A stretch of 34,213 nt of DNA. Source: Promethearchaeota archaeon. Lineage in GTDB: Archaea; Asgardarchaeota; Lokiarchaeia; Sigyniarchaeales; SOKP01. Positions 8,175 to 16,210 of the stretch are shown piece after piece; position 1 is the stretch's first letter; each line of letters opens with the position of its first letter. The position numbers and the translations under genes were made by a program. The stretch lies in NCBI GenBank assembly GCA_008080765.1, contig SHMU01000022.1, positions 1 through 34,213 on the forward strand, given 5' to 3'. The notes beneath the pieces are model-generated. The model was not told the DNA's origin and made no database searches. It saw only the letters and a program-made list of their open reading frames with translations.

Positions 8175-9384
8175 CAAGCGCCTCTAAAAACAATTCTACC
8201 AGATCCTTCATTTTTAAGCCAGAATTCAATACTTCAATAGCTTCTGAGAGATTTCTAAAACAGAATGGACAAGTGCTCACTAAGTATTTTGCTTGAGTCT
8301 CTTCTGCTTCTTTAACTCTATTTTTTGCCATTTCCAAAGATAAATCGGGGAAAGCTTTTTTTAATCCGCCACCAGCGCCACAGCACATAGAAGCTTCTCG
8401 ATGTGTCTTCATTTCTACTAGATTCGATATCTTGTTCAAAATATTTCTCGGAGTGTCGTATACTCCACTATGTCGCCCCAAATGACAAGGATCATGATAA
8501 GTCACCAATTGATGTCTATTTTTTAGCTCAATATCCTTATTTTTGAGTATTTTTTCCAAGTACTCAGCTGTGTGGAAAATTTGAATATCTTCTAACAAGT
8601 CTCCATAGTCCTTCTTTAATGTTCTATAGCAACCGGCACAGCTAGTAATAATTGTTTTAATATTATATTCTTTAAACATTCGCACATTAAGAGAGGCTAC
8701 TTTATTAAACGCTTTCCGATTGCCCGTTCTCACAGCAACACTACCACAACACACCTCGTTCTGTCCAAATATTCCAAAATCTATATTTAATATATGAAGA
8801 ATTTTGGCTGTAGTCCTCGCAACAGTTTGAATTTGAGGTGTAAAAGCTGCTGTACAGCCAACAAAATATAAAACTTCAGCGTGTTCTTTAGTTAAATCTT
8901 TGATCTGAAAATTTAAATCAGTCTTCCATGTATTTTTATCATCATTGTTCCGCTGATATGGATTCAATTGCGTCATTAGGGCATCATTCATTGAGTTGTG
9001 GGAATCAAGGCCATACCCTGCCTCAACTAAATCTGCCCTTAGCGCCTCAAAACTAATTACTTGCTCCATCCATCGCCCATTCGCAAAATCAATATATTCA
9101 TTATGAGAATTATGGCAGAAGTCTTCACATGCTCCACATAGCGAGCATTGAAATATGATCTCACTAAGTTCTGACGATAATTCTAGGTCTCCCCAAAACA
9201 ACCCCTTAAGAAGTAGATTTTTCCCTCGCGCAAAAAATGGTTCGAAATTGGGAGTACAATCTGTTTTATAAACTGGACATACATAATAATAATTTTTTTC
9301 GGGCCAATTGGCAACTCGACATTGTCCACAATGAACACATGATAATGCTGCCTCTTTTACTTTCATTAAATTATTTAATTTCAT
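8170..9384 (-). CDS. CCG-domain Fe-S oxidoreductase subunit (GlcF/HdrD/LldE-like)
   Basis: This electron-transfer subunit carries electrons from a flavin partner to a further acceptor. Counting from the ATG at 9384, two N-terminal 4Fe-4S ligand sets are seen: C16, C19, C22 with C36, and C80, C83, C86, C90. Two CCG (cysteine-rich) domains follow: C177, C212-C213, C249/C252, and C300, C334-C335 with a C-terminal STCPFC motif; such domains bind cubane or non-cubane clusters. It directly follows the FAD oxidase gene (26-bp gap), the same pairing as GlcD/GlcF. An upstream TTG at 9399 is in frame, but the ATG is more likely. It is the last gene of the operon. The terminal acceptor is unknown. Confidence 0.87.
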   Translation of the reverse strand: MKLNNLMKVKEAALSCVHCGQCRVANWPEKNYYYVCPVYKTDCTPNFEPFFARGKNLLLKGLFWGDLELSSELSEIIFQCSLCGACEDFCHNSHNEYIDFANGRWMEQVISFEALRADLVEAGYGLDSHNSMNDALMTQLNPYQRNNDDKNTWKTDLNFQIKDLTKEHAEVLYFVGCTAAFTPQIQTVARTTAKILHILNIDFGIFGQNEVCCGSVAVRTGNRKAFNKVASLNVRMFKEYNIKTIITSCAGCYRTLKKDYGDLLEDIQIFHTAEYLEKILKNKDIELKNRHQLVTYHDPCHLGRHSGVYDTPRNILNKISNLVEMKTHREASMCCGAGGGLKKAFPDLSLEMAKNRVKEAEETQAKYLVSTCPFCFRNLSEAIEVLNSGLKMKDLVELFLEALE

Positions 9385-9410
9385 TTCTTGTCTACTCAAT
9401 TAGATCACCA

Positions 9411-10922
9411 TTAATACTTTTCTCCTAAATAAAATTTTCCGGGAGATAATATTTTATTGGGGTCCAATGCTTTTTTTAGCGTAATCATAAAATTATAGTA
9501 TTCTGGTGTTAGTGCTCCAGAATCAACTAGACTCCTTCCAATAATTTCACCCATCCAATAATGAATACCTCCTAATTCCTTTATTTGGGAAATAATCATA
9601 TCTTTCCACAACTCAAATTGAACTTTTCTGTTGGTAGGGTCGGAATGAATTGCTAATCCCCCTGTCACATCAATATATGAAGGATGGCATCCAAAAGCAA
9701 TAAAATTGGCGCCTCCGCCCCCTATTTCCCATAATTTTTTAGTATTTACATTGGACCATTTTTCATACAATTTCACATACTCCGGAAGCTGATAGGTGGG
9801 ACATTTAAGGCATGTACCTAATGAGGTACCCTCGGGACCATATAATCCCCAATAAATATGTGCCCATTGCCAACGTCCATTTTCTTCATAAAACCATTTT
9901 CCTAAATTTCCCTCCCCTATAGTATCCCCTAATTTTCTCATATTTTCTTTAGAAGCTACTTTTTCAATTTTCTCCACATTATGCTCTAATTCTTTTTGAG
10001 AATTTGCAGTTGTTGTATAAAATAGGATACTGCCTTGAACATTGGCATTCGCTAAATTTTTTTTAATTTGGAACATAGTGAGTAATTTTGTATATCCTTC
10101 AGTATAATAATAGAAATCATGGAGAGGATATCCTCGATGTTGCCATTCAGTCATCACTTCAGTTGCTATCGTAATTTCTCTTTTGGTTTTATTGGTAGTT
10201 ATATCATAAGTACTATAGGCAGCATACTCAGGAAGGGGATAGAGATTTAATGAGGCTTTGGTTTTAATACCGTGAATTCCTACATCTCCTAAAAAGATCC
10301 CAGAATAATCCGGTCCTAAACCAAATCGCGTAAAAGGTTTTTCACAAAAGGAATTAGCTTTCGCCCCAGTATAGATTATTTCCCCCGTTGGTAGAACAAC
10401 TTCAAGTCCTACACATTGTTCAGTCACATTACCATACATAGCAGCCCCACCTCCCCCTACTGAATTATTTGAGAGGCCCCCTCCTACGGTCGCTGAGAAG
10501 CCCGAGGCAGGCCCAGTAGACCCCGTATAATATCCACTCTCTATAGTACTGAGCTTTTTGCATAATTCACTCCAAGAGATTCCCACTTCAACAGTTACTA
10601 TATAGTTTTTGAGATCAATATCCAATACCTTATTCATTCGTGTGAGATCAAGGACAATACCTCCATCTCCTATAGGTTTTGACCCTCCCGTTAAATCAGC
10701 GCCTCCACCGCGAGGAATTACTCTAATTTGTTCTTGATTTGCAATCCTTAAAATCTCAGAAATTTCTTGTGAAGTTTTCGGTCTTACAACTATATCTGGT
10801 ATACCTTGCAACACAGTATCACAATTCATTGAGTAAGAATAACAAATTACTCGAGAGATTGATGTATACTTTGTCCCTACGATATCTTCAATTTTCTCAT
10901 ATGCATTCTCAATTGAACCCAT
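9411..10922 (-). CDS. FAD-linked oxidase (GlcD / D-lactate dehydrogenase-like)
   Basis: This VAO/PCMH-family flavoenzyme oxidises a hydroxy acid or related alcohol. The FAD-binding domain shows PRGGGADLTGG (70-80), the GGGLSNNSVGGG stretch that contacts the pyrophosphate (near 146-160), and a typical ending ALDPNKILSPGKF. Length is 503, close to GlcD. The C-terminal substrate domain has unusual features (IGGGGANFIAFGCHPSYIDVTGG) and I cannot name the substrate. It sits between the ADC-family gene (44-bp gap) and the CCG Fe-S gene, so the two redox proteins probably form one complex. Candidates are lactate, glycolate or a longer 2-hydroxy acid; the neighbouring SCP2-like gene points weakly to a hydrophobic substrate. 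Confidence 0.88.
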   Translation of the reverse strand: MGSIENAYEKIEDIVGTKYTSISRVICYSYSMNCDTVLQGIPDIVVRPKTSQEISEILRIANQEQIRVIPRGGGADLTGGSKPIGDGGIVLDLTRMNKVLDIDLKNYIVTVEVGISWSELCKKLSTIESGYYTGSTGPASGFSATVGGGLSNNSVGGGGAAMYGNVTEQCVGLEVVLPTGEIIYTGAKANSFCEKPFTRFGLGPDYSGIFLGDVGIHGIKTKASLNLYPLPEYAAYSTYDITTNKTKREITIATEVMTEWQHRGYPLHDFYYYTEGYTKLLTMFQIKKNLANANVQGSILFYTTTANSQKELEHNVEKIEKVASKENMRKLGDTIGEGNLGKWFYEENGRWQWAHIYWGLYGPEGTSLGTCLKCPTYQLPEYVKLYEKWSNVNTKKLWEIGGGGANFIAFGCHPSYIDVTGGLAIHSDPTNRKVQFELWKDMIISQIKELGGIHYWMGEIIGRSLVDSGALTPEYYNFMITLKKALDPNKILSPGKFYLGEKY

Positions 10923-10966
10923 ATCTTTTTGTCCTCAAATTTAATTAATAATTAAAATAAAAAATT

Positions 10967-11719
10967 TTATTTTAAAATTACTCCATTAGGAAGTGTTTGA
11001 TCACATTCCACATAAAATCCTCCTAAATCCCTTTGAGCATCTTTGAGAACATCATGACAAATATCATATTTAGAAGCCTTGGATTTTATATAATCTGTTT
11101 TAACTCCAAATTTTTTCGTAAAATTATCCCATTTCATATCTGTTCGGGTTAATTGGCGTAAAGCAAATTTAGAATTATCTGCAATGTCAGGAATTAATTT
11201 TAAATTAAATAATGGCATATTTTCAACCATCCCCTTGGGATCCATACCCGGGGGGTCATCAAGAAGCTGTCCTTGTATTTCTAAAAACGTAATATCCTTT
11301 CGAGTTAGACTTCCATGCACAATTTTTTTTTCTTCGCTCATTTCAATTGGTGACAACTTGATATCACACAATTTTTTCGGGTAACCCCAGATTTCTCTTC
11401 CAGCAGCCAATGCTTCATCGGAATCCACATAAATATTTAACACGAAGGCTCCGTGCTGATTTTTGTATTCACAATTGAGCAAAATTAAATTTTCATAATA
11501 CGGTCCAACTGTAGAATCAGGATATTCCGAAAAAAAAATGGCATCAAATCCATACTCTATTGGCTTTAATTCGGGAGGCAGAAACTTTTCTTTTATGCCG
11601 GAGATGCATCTGAATAGTAAAACGATTGCCCTCATATTTGGGTAACTATATGGAGGTGGTGGAAATAAACCGCATTGTCTGGGCATTGAATAATCAATTC
11701 TTCGTTGATAATCTGTCAC
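10967..11719 (-). CDS. Acetoacetate decarboxylase-family protein
   Basis: Members of the ADC superfamily use a Schiff-base lysine to decarboxylate acetoacetate or do related aldol/dehydratase chemistry. The 250-residue product matches the family length and numbering closely: REIWGYPKKL places Lys115 and Lys116 where the Schiff-base lysine and its neighbour lie in the clostridial enzyme. Arg30 and Glu76 (in YYENL) lie at or within one residue of active-site positions. The start is GTG at 11719, chosen because a strong Shine-Dalgarno GGGAGGA (11728-11734) lies 8 nt upstream, directly after the stop of the SCP2-like gene; the next ATG is 11 codons in. The real substrate could be a longer keto acid. 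Confidence 0.87.
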   Translation of the reverse strand: MTDYQRRIDYSMPRQCGLFPPPPYSYPNMRAIVLLFRCISGIKEKFLPPELKPIEYGFDAIFFSEYPDSTVGPYYENLILLNCEYKNQHGAFVLNIYVDSDEALAAGREIWGYPKKLCDIKLSPIEMSEEKKIVHGSLTRKDITFLEIQGQLLDDPPGMDPKGMVENMPLFNLKLIPDIADNSKFALRQLTRTDMKWDNFTKKFGVKTDYIKSKASKYDICHDVLKDAQRDLGGFYVECDQTLPNGVILK

Positions 11720-11727
11720 TTTTAGAA

Positions 11728-11734
11728 TCCTCCC
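11728..11734 (-). promoter_or_regulatory. Shine-Dalgarno site for the ADC-family gene
   Basis: GGGAGGA on the minus strand, 8 nt before the GTG at 11719 and immediately after the TAA stop (11735-11737) of the preceding gene. It decides the GTG start and implies translation of this internal operon gene from its own site. Confidence 0.7.
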
Positions 11735-12196
11735 TTATTCTCCTCCTAAATCAAATCTCGTAAAAAAACTTGTATCTGTTTTTTCTACTGCATTGGCTAA
11801 TTCCATGGCGGCTCGTGCATATCTCATCGCTAAACTCATATCACCCTCAAGTTTTAATTTCCCTTGCATAAGACTTTGAATTGGATCGATTTCTTTAAAT
11901 GCTAAATGACGCCATGTTAAGAAAGGAGCACTCAAAGTCATTATTGGCTCTCTAGGAGGTTTTTCCCCGGGAGAGAGTATTTTAATCCCTAAACACTTTC
12001 CATTTTTTAAATCTAAAAAACTCACTATATCATCTTCAATTTCCCCAGAAGCTTCCATTACAAACACCATTGCCCCCTCAAAATCTATCCCCCAGCCTTT
12101 TGCAGCTTCTTGATAACTTGGAGTATTATTTAATGCTTCACAGTATTCTGCAGCCCACTTTTTACCTATTTCTTTTAATTCATCAAATTTTACCAT
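11735..12196 (-). CDS. SCP2-like sterol/lipid-carrier domain protein
   Basis: The 153-residue product (from the ATG at 12196; an in-frame TTG at 12211 would add five residues) resembles the SCP2 fold. It has mixed strands in the middle and a C-terminal PIQSLMQGKLKLEGDMSLAMRY followed by a long helix, the usual SCP2 signature region where the ligand tunnel closes. SCP2 proteins bind fatty acyl chains, sterols or other lipids in the cytosol. It is the first gene of a four-gene minus-strand operon with an ADC-family enzyme, FAD oxidase and CCG Fe-S protein, so it may present a hydrophobic substrate to them. The fold call is moderately sure; the ligand is not known. Confidence 0.68.
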   Translation of the reverse strand: MVKFDELKEIGKKWAAEYCEALNNTPSYQEAAKGWGIDFEGAMVFVMEASGEIEDDIVSFLDLKNGKCLGIKILSPGEKPPREPIMTLSAPFLTWRHLAFKEIDPIQSLMQGKLKLEGDMSLAMRYARAAMELANAVEKTDTSFFTRFDLGGE

Positions 12197-12237
12197 CTTT
12201 AAAACGACCAATATTTTTGGTTATTGTTTATTATTAT

Positions 12238-12290
12238 GTTATTTACTTTGTATTTAAATATTATTCGTAAACATATTATTTATAAATAAC
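12238..12290. promoter_or_regulatory. Divergent promoter region with spaced inverted repeat
   Basis: The 137-bp region between the SCP2-like gene and the ribbon-helix-helix gene contains GTTATTTA (12238-12245) and its exact reverse complement TAAATAAC (12283-12290), plus TATA-like TATTTAAATA and ATTTATAAAT boxes between them. The layout would suit a regulator that binds both arms and controls both genes. The region is very AT-rich, so an 8-bp match can arise by chance. Confidence 0.35.
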
Positions 12291-12333
12291 TTCATAAAAT
12301 ATATACATATAATCTTGAGAAAAAAATTATCTT

Positions 12334-12915
12334 ATGACAATTAAAAAAGAAATAATATTAAGTACAAGAGTAGATAAAAATTTGCTTAAGCAATTGGATA
12401 TCTTTTCTAAAAAATATAATCAATCTAAAAGCAAAATACTACGCAATGCATTACAATATTATATTAGATTTGCCCAAAAAGACAATTTGACCAAAGTTCC
12501 CTATATCATTTTTACAAAACGAGAGTTCCAAGAATTGATAGACAAACTTACAATTGATGATTTGAGAAATTTAGCTGAACATTCATATGAATCAGCAAAA
12601 TTGATAAGAAAGGATTTTGTTAAACAATTTTTTCAAACAGAAAATGAAGTTGCTATATTTTTGAAACCAAGGAGTATGATGACCAGTCTACAGCATTTCC
12701 TATTCGATTATACAGGACAAAACTGGATGAGTAGTATAAAACAATATTTTCATAAAAAATACTATTATTTCTCCGGAAAACATGTATTTAATAAAAATTT
12801 CTCGATTTATATCACATATTTTCTCGATAAATTTATGGACGAGTATAAGTATGACTTGATTGATTCTACTTTACGAGAGAAGTTTATATATTTGGTTTAT
12901 AGACAGAGAGATTAG
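12334..12915 (+). CDS. Ribbon-helix-helix transcriptional regulator
   Basis: Residues 1-48 form a MetJ/CopG/NikR-type ribbon-helix-helix: a basic strand (KKEIILSTRVD), helix A (KNLLKQLDIFSKKYN) and helix B (SKSKILRNALQYYIRFA). The remaining 145 residues are an aromatic-rich mixed domain that I do not recognise; it may sense a ligand. The gene is transcribed away from the SCP2/ADC/FAD/CCG operon and shares its 5' region, the classic position of a local regulator. The start is ATG at 12334 without a visible Shine-Dalgarno sequence. There is no Cys/His metal site like that of NikR. Confidence 0.8.
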   Translation: MTIKKEIILSTRVDKNLLKQLDIFSKKYNQSKSKILRNALQYYIRFAQKDNLTKVPYIIFTKREFQELIDKLTIDDLRNLAEHSYESAKLIRKDFVKQFFQTENEVAIFLKPRSMMTSLQHFLFDYTGQNWMSSIKQYFHKKYYYFSGKHVFNKNFSIYITYFLDKFMDEYKYDLIDSTLREKFIYLVYRQRD

Positions 12916-13018
12916 AAAGCCGAAAACATGAAAGGAAGAAGGATTATATGTGTTGAAACTTATTATAATCACCTTCAATTAGTTTCTTCTTTAATTATCA
13001 AAGCAATTATTAAGAAGG

Positions 13019-14143
13019 TTATGATTTAGAAATTGGAATTTTAAATAAAAAGATAGCACCTTTATTTCTTCCCTCAGATTCAGCCCAGATCTCTCCCCCA
13101 TGGTTTTTAATAATCTTTCTTGAAAGATATAATCCTAATCCTGTCCCATTTGTGTTAATATCACTATTCTTGATTACTCTATTAAAATGAGCAAAGGGTT
13201 TAAATAAATGATCTTTTTCTCCATTTGACAAACCAATTCCATTATCTTTTATTGAAAAGAGGATATTAAACCCTTCTCTCTTGGTATGAATTTTAATGAC
13301 ACCATTTTTAGGTGTATTTTTAATAGCATTCGTTAATAGATTTCCCAGCACGCTATAAATTTGCTTTCTATTGCATACTACAAGTAAATTATTGGGAATA
13401 TCAAGAATTATTTTTAGTGATTTTAACTTTGTTTGTGAATCCAACTCTTTCACGCTTTTTTTAATAAGAAGGGAAAGATTTACGGCTTCTTTTCCGAAAG
13501 AAGGATCTGTCAATTGCTGTTTTGAGCGTTCTAAGATAGTTTTTATATTTTCATTTAATTTTTCGCATCCTTCTTTAATATAATGAAGCATACTTAGAGT
13601 TTTTTCACTAAATTCTTCTTTATGAAATGTTAAAAGCATATCTGTATACCCTTTGATTGATATAAGCGGGGTTTTAAGATTATGAGAGGCATCGCGCAAA
13701 AGTTCAGTTCTCATTTCAATCAATTGGGTTAAAGTTTCTTCTGTTTTTTTCTCTTGGGTTATGTCTTTGATATCGCATACAACACCATCAAATTGACCGT
13801 TTGCATCAAGGAGAGGTGCTGCATTGATAGAAAGTAATATCGGGTTACTGCCGTTCGTTTGGATTGAATGTTTTATATTAAATACGGGATTCAAAGTATT
13901 TTTGACAATAGCAAATGGCAATTCAGTTTTTAGATAGGAATTTCCAAAAAGATCCCTTATCTGCCATTGATCATCATCAAACATTCTTTTCTGGATTTCG
14001 TTTTTAGAAATCCCTAAAACCCCTATTGCGTGAGAATTTGCATAGATGATTTGTCCTTCTCTATTGAGCACCACAATTCCTGTGGGGCTTGTTTCGATAA
14101 TTTTTTGAAGAATGTCCTTAGTAAAAGTTAATCCTCTATTCAA
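13019..14143 (-). CDS. Cytoplasmic PAS-domain sensor histidine kinase
   Basis: The 374-residue product holds an N-terminal PAS domain (residues about 8-130, with the TGIVVLNREGQIIYANSHAIGVLG signature split by family spacing and a PAC-like end CDIKDITQEKK). A HisKA dimerisation helix follows with phospho-acceptor His154 (DASHNLKTPL). The HATPase domain has the N box NLLTNAIKNTP, G1 DNGIGL and G2 NGTGLGLYLSRKI. No membrane segment is present, so it senses an internal signal. No response regulator lies beside it, so its partner is elsewhere. The only usable start is TTG at 14143; a stop codon closes the frame a few codons upstream. Confidence 0.88.
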   Translation of the reverse strand: MNRGLTFTKDILQKIIETSPTGIVVLNREGQIIYANSHAIGVLGISKNEIQKRMFDDDQWQIRDLFGNSYLKTELPFAIVKNTLNPVFNIKHSIQTNGSNPILLSINAAPLLDANGQFDGVVCDIKDITQEKKTEETLTQLIEMRTELLRDASHNLKTPLISIKGYTDMLLTFHKEEFSEKTLSMLHYIKEGCEKLNENIKTILERSKQQLTDPSFGKEAVNLSLLIKKSVKELDSQTKLKSLKIILDIPNNLLVVCNRKQIYSVLGNLLTNAIKNTPKNGVIKIHTKREGFNILFSIKDNGIGLSNGEKDHLFKPFAHFNRVIKNSDINTNGTGLGLYLSRKIIKNHGGEIWAESEGRNKGAIFLFKIPISKS

Positions 14144-14492
14144 TAAATACCACTTCTCAATTCATATCTTTTTAGTTATAAATGGGTATTATGTATTATT
14201 AAAGATGATATAAGTATATAAATGAATATCCATCTTCTTTAATCTCTTTGACGATTTTTCCCTAAAATACTCCTATATCCTTCTTACACATGGCAGTAAA
14301 AGTTTACGGCAGAAATGACTTATATTTTGACAGAAAGCTAGAAATTTTAATTCTTAATAAATTCATAAGAGCACATAAATTCTCACAATAGCTGAGAGGT
14401 CATAAAATAGTTGAAAGGTATGAAAGTTTTTATATTGTAATTATTTCTATTAGAATATTAAAAGGTAGTTTAGAAAATACTTGTTTTTTTGT
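14144..14492. other. Intergenic gap between histidine kinase and GTPase
   Basis: About 350 bp of divergent upstream DNA for the histidine kinase and the GTPase. It holds TATA-like boxes near 14428-14438 on the plus strand, and a 33-codon open frame (14290-14391, plus) that begins ATG and encodes a basic, non-repetitive peptide. I see no Shine-Dalgarno sequence or family match for that frame and do not call it a gene. No RNA gene or repeat is visible. Confidence 0.5.
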
Positions 14493-15461
14493 ATGTCAGA
14501 ATATTATCCCCTTCAACTTGATCTGAAAATTATATTCGTTGGTAATGGTGGTGTCGGCAAGACATCGTTAACGAATGCCATTATGGGAAGAGATATCTCA
14601 GAAAAATATCTTCCCACAATTGGCAGTACAATAGATAAAAAAGAATATTACTTAGAGGAGAAAGAAATAACTATAGCAGCAAATCTATGGGATTTGGGTG
14701 GTCAGCGCAAATTTAATCCGTTAAATCCTTCTTTCTTTAGAAATACCGATGTCGCCATGGTAGTAGTAGATGTAAGTGAGCCAGAAAAATCTATCGTAAA
14801 TTTAAAAGAGAACTATTTAGACCCCCTCGTGCAACAACAAATTGGGGAGAGTATTATCATTATCGTTGGAAATAAAATTGATAAAGATTTTAATGAGAAA
14901 TTGTTAAAAGAAGTATTAGATCAAGAACGACTGGGAGGATTTCCAATCATTTTTACATCAGCACTTAACAGAACTAACATTTCAAATCTTATTCATTTTG
15001 CAATATATAGTTATTTAGTAGAAATGAGTGAGGATTTAATGGAAAATAAAGTAGATATTTCTTTTCACGACTTTTTAGAAGTAGTCAATAGAAGTAAAGA
15101 GGAGCTGGACAATATTCCCGTGAACGTCGCTGAAATTAATTCAAAAACAATTAAGCAAACTGCTCCATTAAAAATATCAGAGAGGCGCGAAGAAGAGAGA
15201 GAATTAGAGCTTGAAAAATTACAATTTCTACGAGAAAGATTAGAAGATCTGAATGCGATAAAAGAACAGATAAAACTCTCTTTTAAAAAAAACATTTCCA
15301 ACGTAGAAAGTCTTATTGCGAGTTTAAAAAATACTCCAATAGAAACTCTGACAAAAAAAATCGACCAAACATTAGAACAGATAAACTTTTTTAAAGATGA
15401 TTTCGAACTTAAACTAAATTCATTACTCGAAATAACTCAATTGGAGGATAGACTCTTTTAA
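14493..15461 (+). CDS. Arf/Rab-like small GTPase with C-terminal coiled coil
   Basis: The product (322 residues from the ATG at 14493; a TTG 12 nt upstream is also in frame) has a complete Ras-superfamily G domain. G1 is GNGGVGKTS (17-25), switch-I Thr42 is in LPTIGST, G3 is WDLGGQ (66-71) with the catalytic glutamine, G4 is NKID (127-130) and G5 is TSAL (155-158). WDLGGQ is the Arf/Sar/SRbeta form, while switch I resembles Rab. Residues about 190-322 are a charged helical extension with coiled coil near 228-300, not a lipidation tail. The stop codon overlaps the start of the next coiled-coil gene by one base. It should be an active GTP switch; its effector may be that partner. Confidence 0.9.
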   Translation: MSEYYPLQLDLKIIFVGNGGVGKTSLTNAIMGRDISEKYLPTIGSTIDKKEYYLEEKEITIAANLWDLGGQRKFNPLNPSFFRNTDVAMVVVDVSEPEKSIVNLKENYLDPLVQQQIGESIIIIVGNKIDKDFNEKLLKEVLDQERLGGFPIIFTSALNRTNISNLIHFAIYSYLVEMSEDLMENKVDISFHDFLEVVNRSKEELDNIPVNVAEINSKTIKQTAPLKISERREEERELELEKLQFLRERLEDLNAIKEQIKLSFKKNISNVESLIASLKNTPIETLTKKIDQTLEQINFFKDDFELKLNSLLEITQLEDRLF

Positions 15462-16126
15462 TGCCTGATGAATTAGAAAAATTAAAAAAACTAGATAAAA
15501 AAATAAAGACGCAAGAAAAGGATTTTCGAGACAAAATTAAGGACCAAAAAAAGGAATTTGCAGAGATTATTGACGAGCAGAAGAAATATATGATGGAATT
15601 CTTTGAAAAGTTTGAGAGTCTCTTAAAACAGCAGGAAAAGGATTTTCGAGACAAAATATCTTCCCAAGAGAAGGATTTTTCAACGATTATGCAAGGACAG
15701 AGATCCTACGTTAATAAATTGGAAGAAAATGTAGAATTATCCGTAAAAAAGATTATAAAAAATATTGATAATCATAAGAAAATTACTAAGGATTTAATTA
15801 ATGAACTAAAAGAGCAACTGATTCAGGATAAAAACGTATTGAATACAAAAATAGAAGAACTTCAATCACAGCAAGATGTTCTCAAGATTTCCTATACGGT
15901 TAACGAAGCCAAGTTAGTTGAGAAAGTGAAAGAGGTGATAAAAAAAGAAGTAAAAGAAGCCGTAAAAGAGCAAGAACGGGAAATTTTGATGAAAGTCTGG
16001 ATTGATGAATTAAAAGAGATCATTTCTGATTTTGAAAAATTGAAAACTATGAAACCCGATGAATTTAAGCTCCAACTTAATGAAATTAGTAGTTGTATTC
16101 AAATGTTCAAAAAAAAGCTCTTTTGA
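15461..16126 (+). CDS. Coiled-coil protein translationally coupled to the GTPase
   Basis: The 221-residue product is almost wholly coiled coil, rich in Lys, Glu, Gln and Ile, with no enzymatic motif or membrane segment. Residues 18-26 and 58-66 are the same nonapeptide QEKDFRDKI, and a weaker third copy starts at 68. The matching DNA copies are exactly 120 bp (40 codons) apart and differ at one base in 27, so this is a recent internal duplication. Its ATG shares a base with the GTPase stop codon (TAATG), which implies coupled translation and suggests the two proteins work together, for example as switch and effector or tether. Function is otherwise unknown. Confidence 0.75.
   Translation: MPDELEKLKKLDKKIKTQEKDFRDKIKDQKKEFAEIIDEQKKYMMEFFEKFESLLKQQEKDFRDKISSQEKDFSTIMQGQRSYVNKLEENVELSVKKIIKNIDNHKKITKDLINELKEQLIQDKNVLNTKIEELQSQQDVLKISYTVNEAKLVEKVKEVIKKEVKEAVKEQEREILMKVWIDELKEIISDFEKLKTMKPDEFKLQLNEISSCIQMFKKKLF
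15511..15657 (+). repeat. Two 27-bp direct repeats 120 bp apart inside the coiled-coil gene
   Basis: Copies lie at 15511-15537 and 15631-15657; both read GCA(A/G)GAAAAGGATTTTCG and continue into GAGACAAAAT, differing at one position. The spacing is an exact multiple of three, so the reading frame is kept. Confidence 0.9.
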
Positions 16127-16210
16127 CCTTTCTTTCAAGCTATCTATATTTCACTCAGTGGGGTATCTAAAGACTGAAAAAAGGGAGAAAAAAAGAGAGA
16201 TGAATTGACC

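Noticed and set aside
8114-8296. 60-codon plus-strand frame across the TTTA repeat
   Set aside because: Its first part is translated microsatellite and the rest is antisense to the CCG-domain gene.
14290-14391. 33-codon plus-strand frame in the kinase-GTPase gap
   Set aside because: No ribosome site, promoter at the right distance or family match; length is within chance for this DNA.
13019-16126. Histidine kinase and GTPase as one signalling operon
   Set aside because: They are divergently transcribed across about 350 bp with no shared motif, so only chance adjacency is supported.
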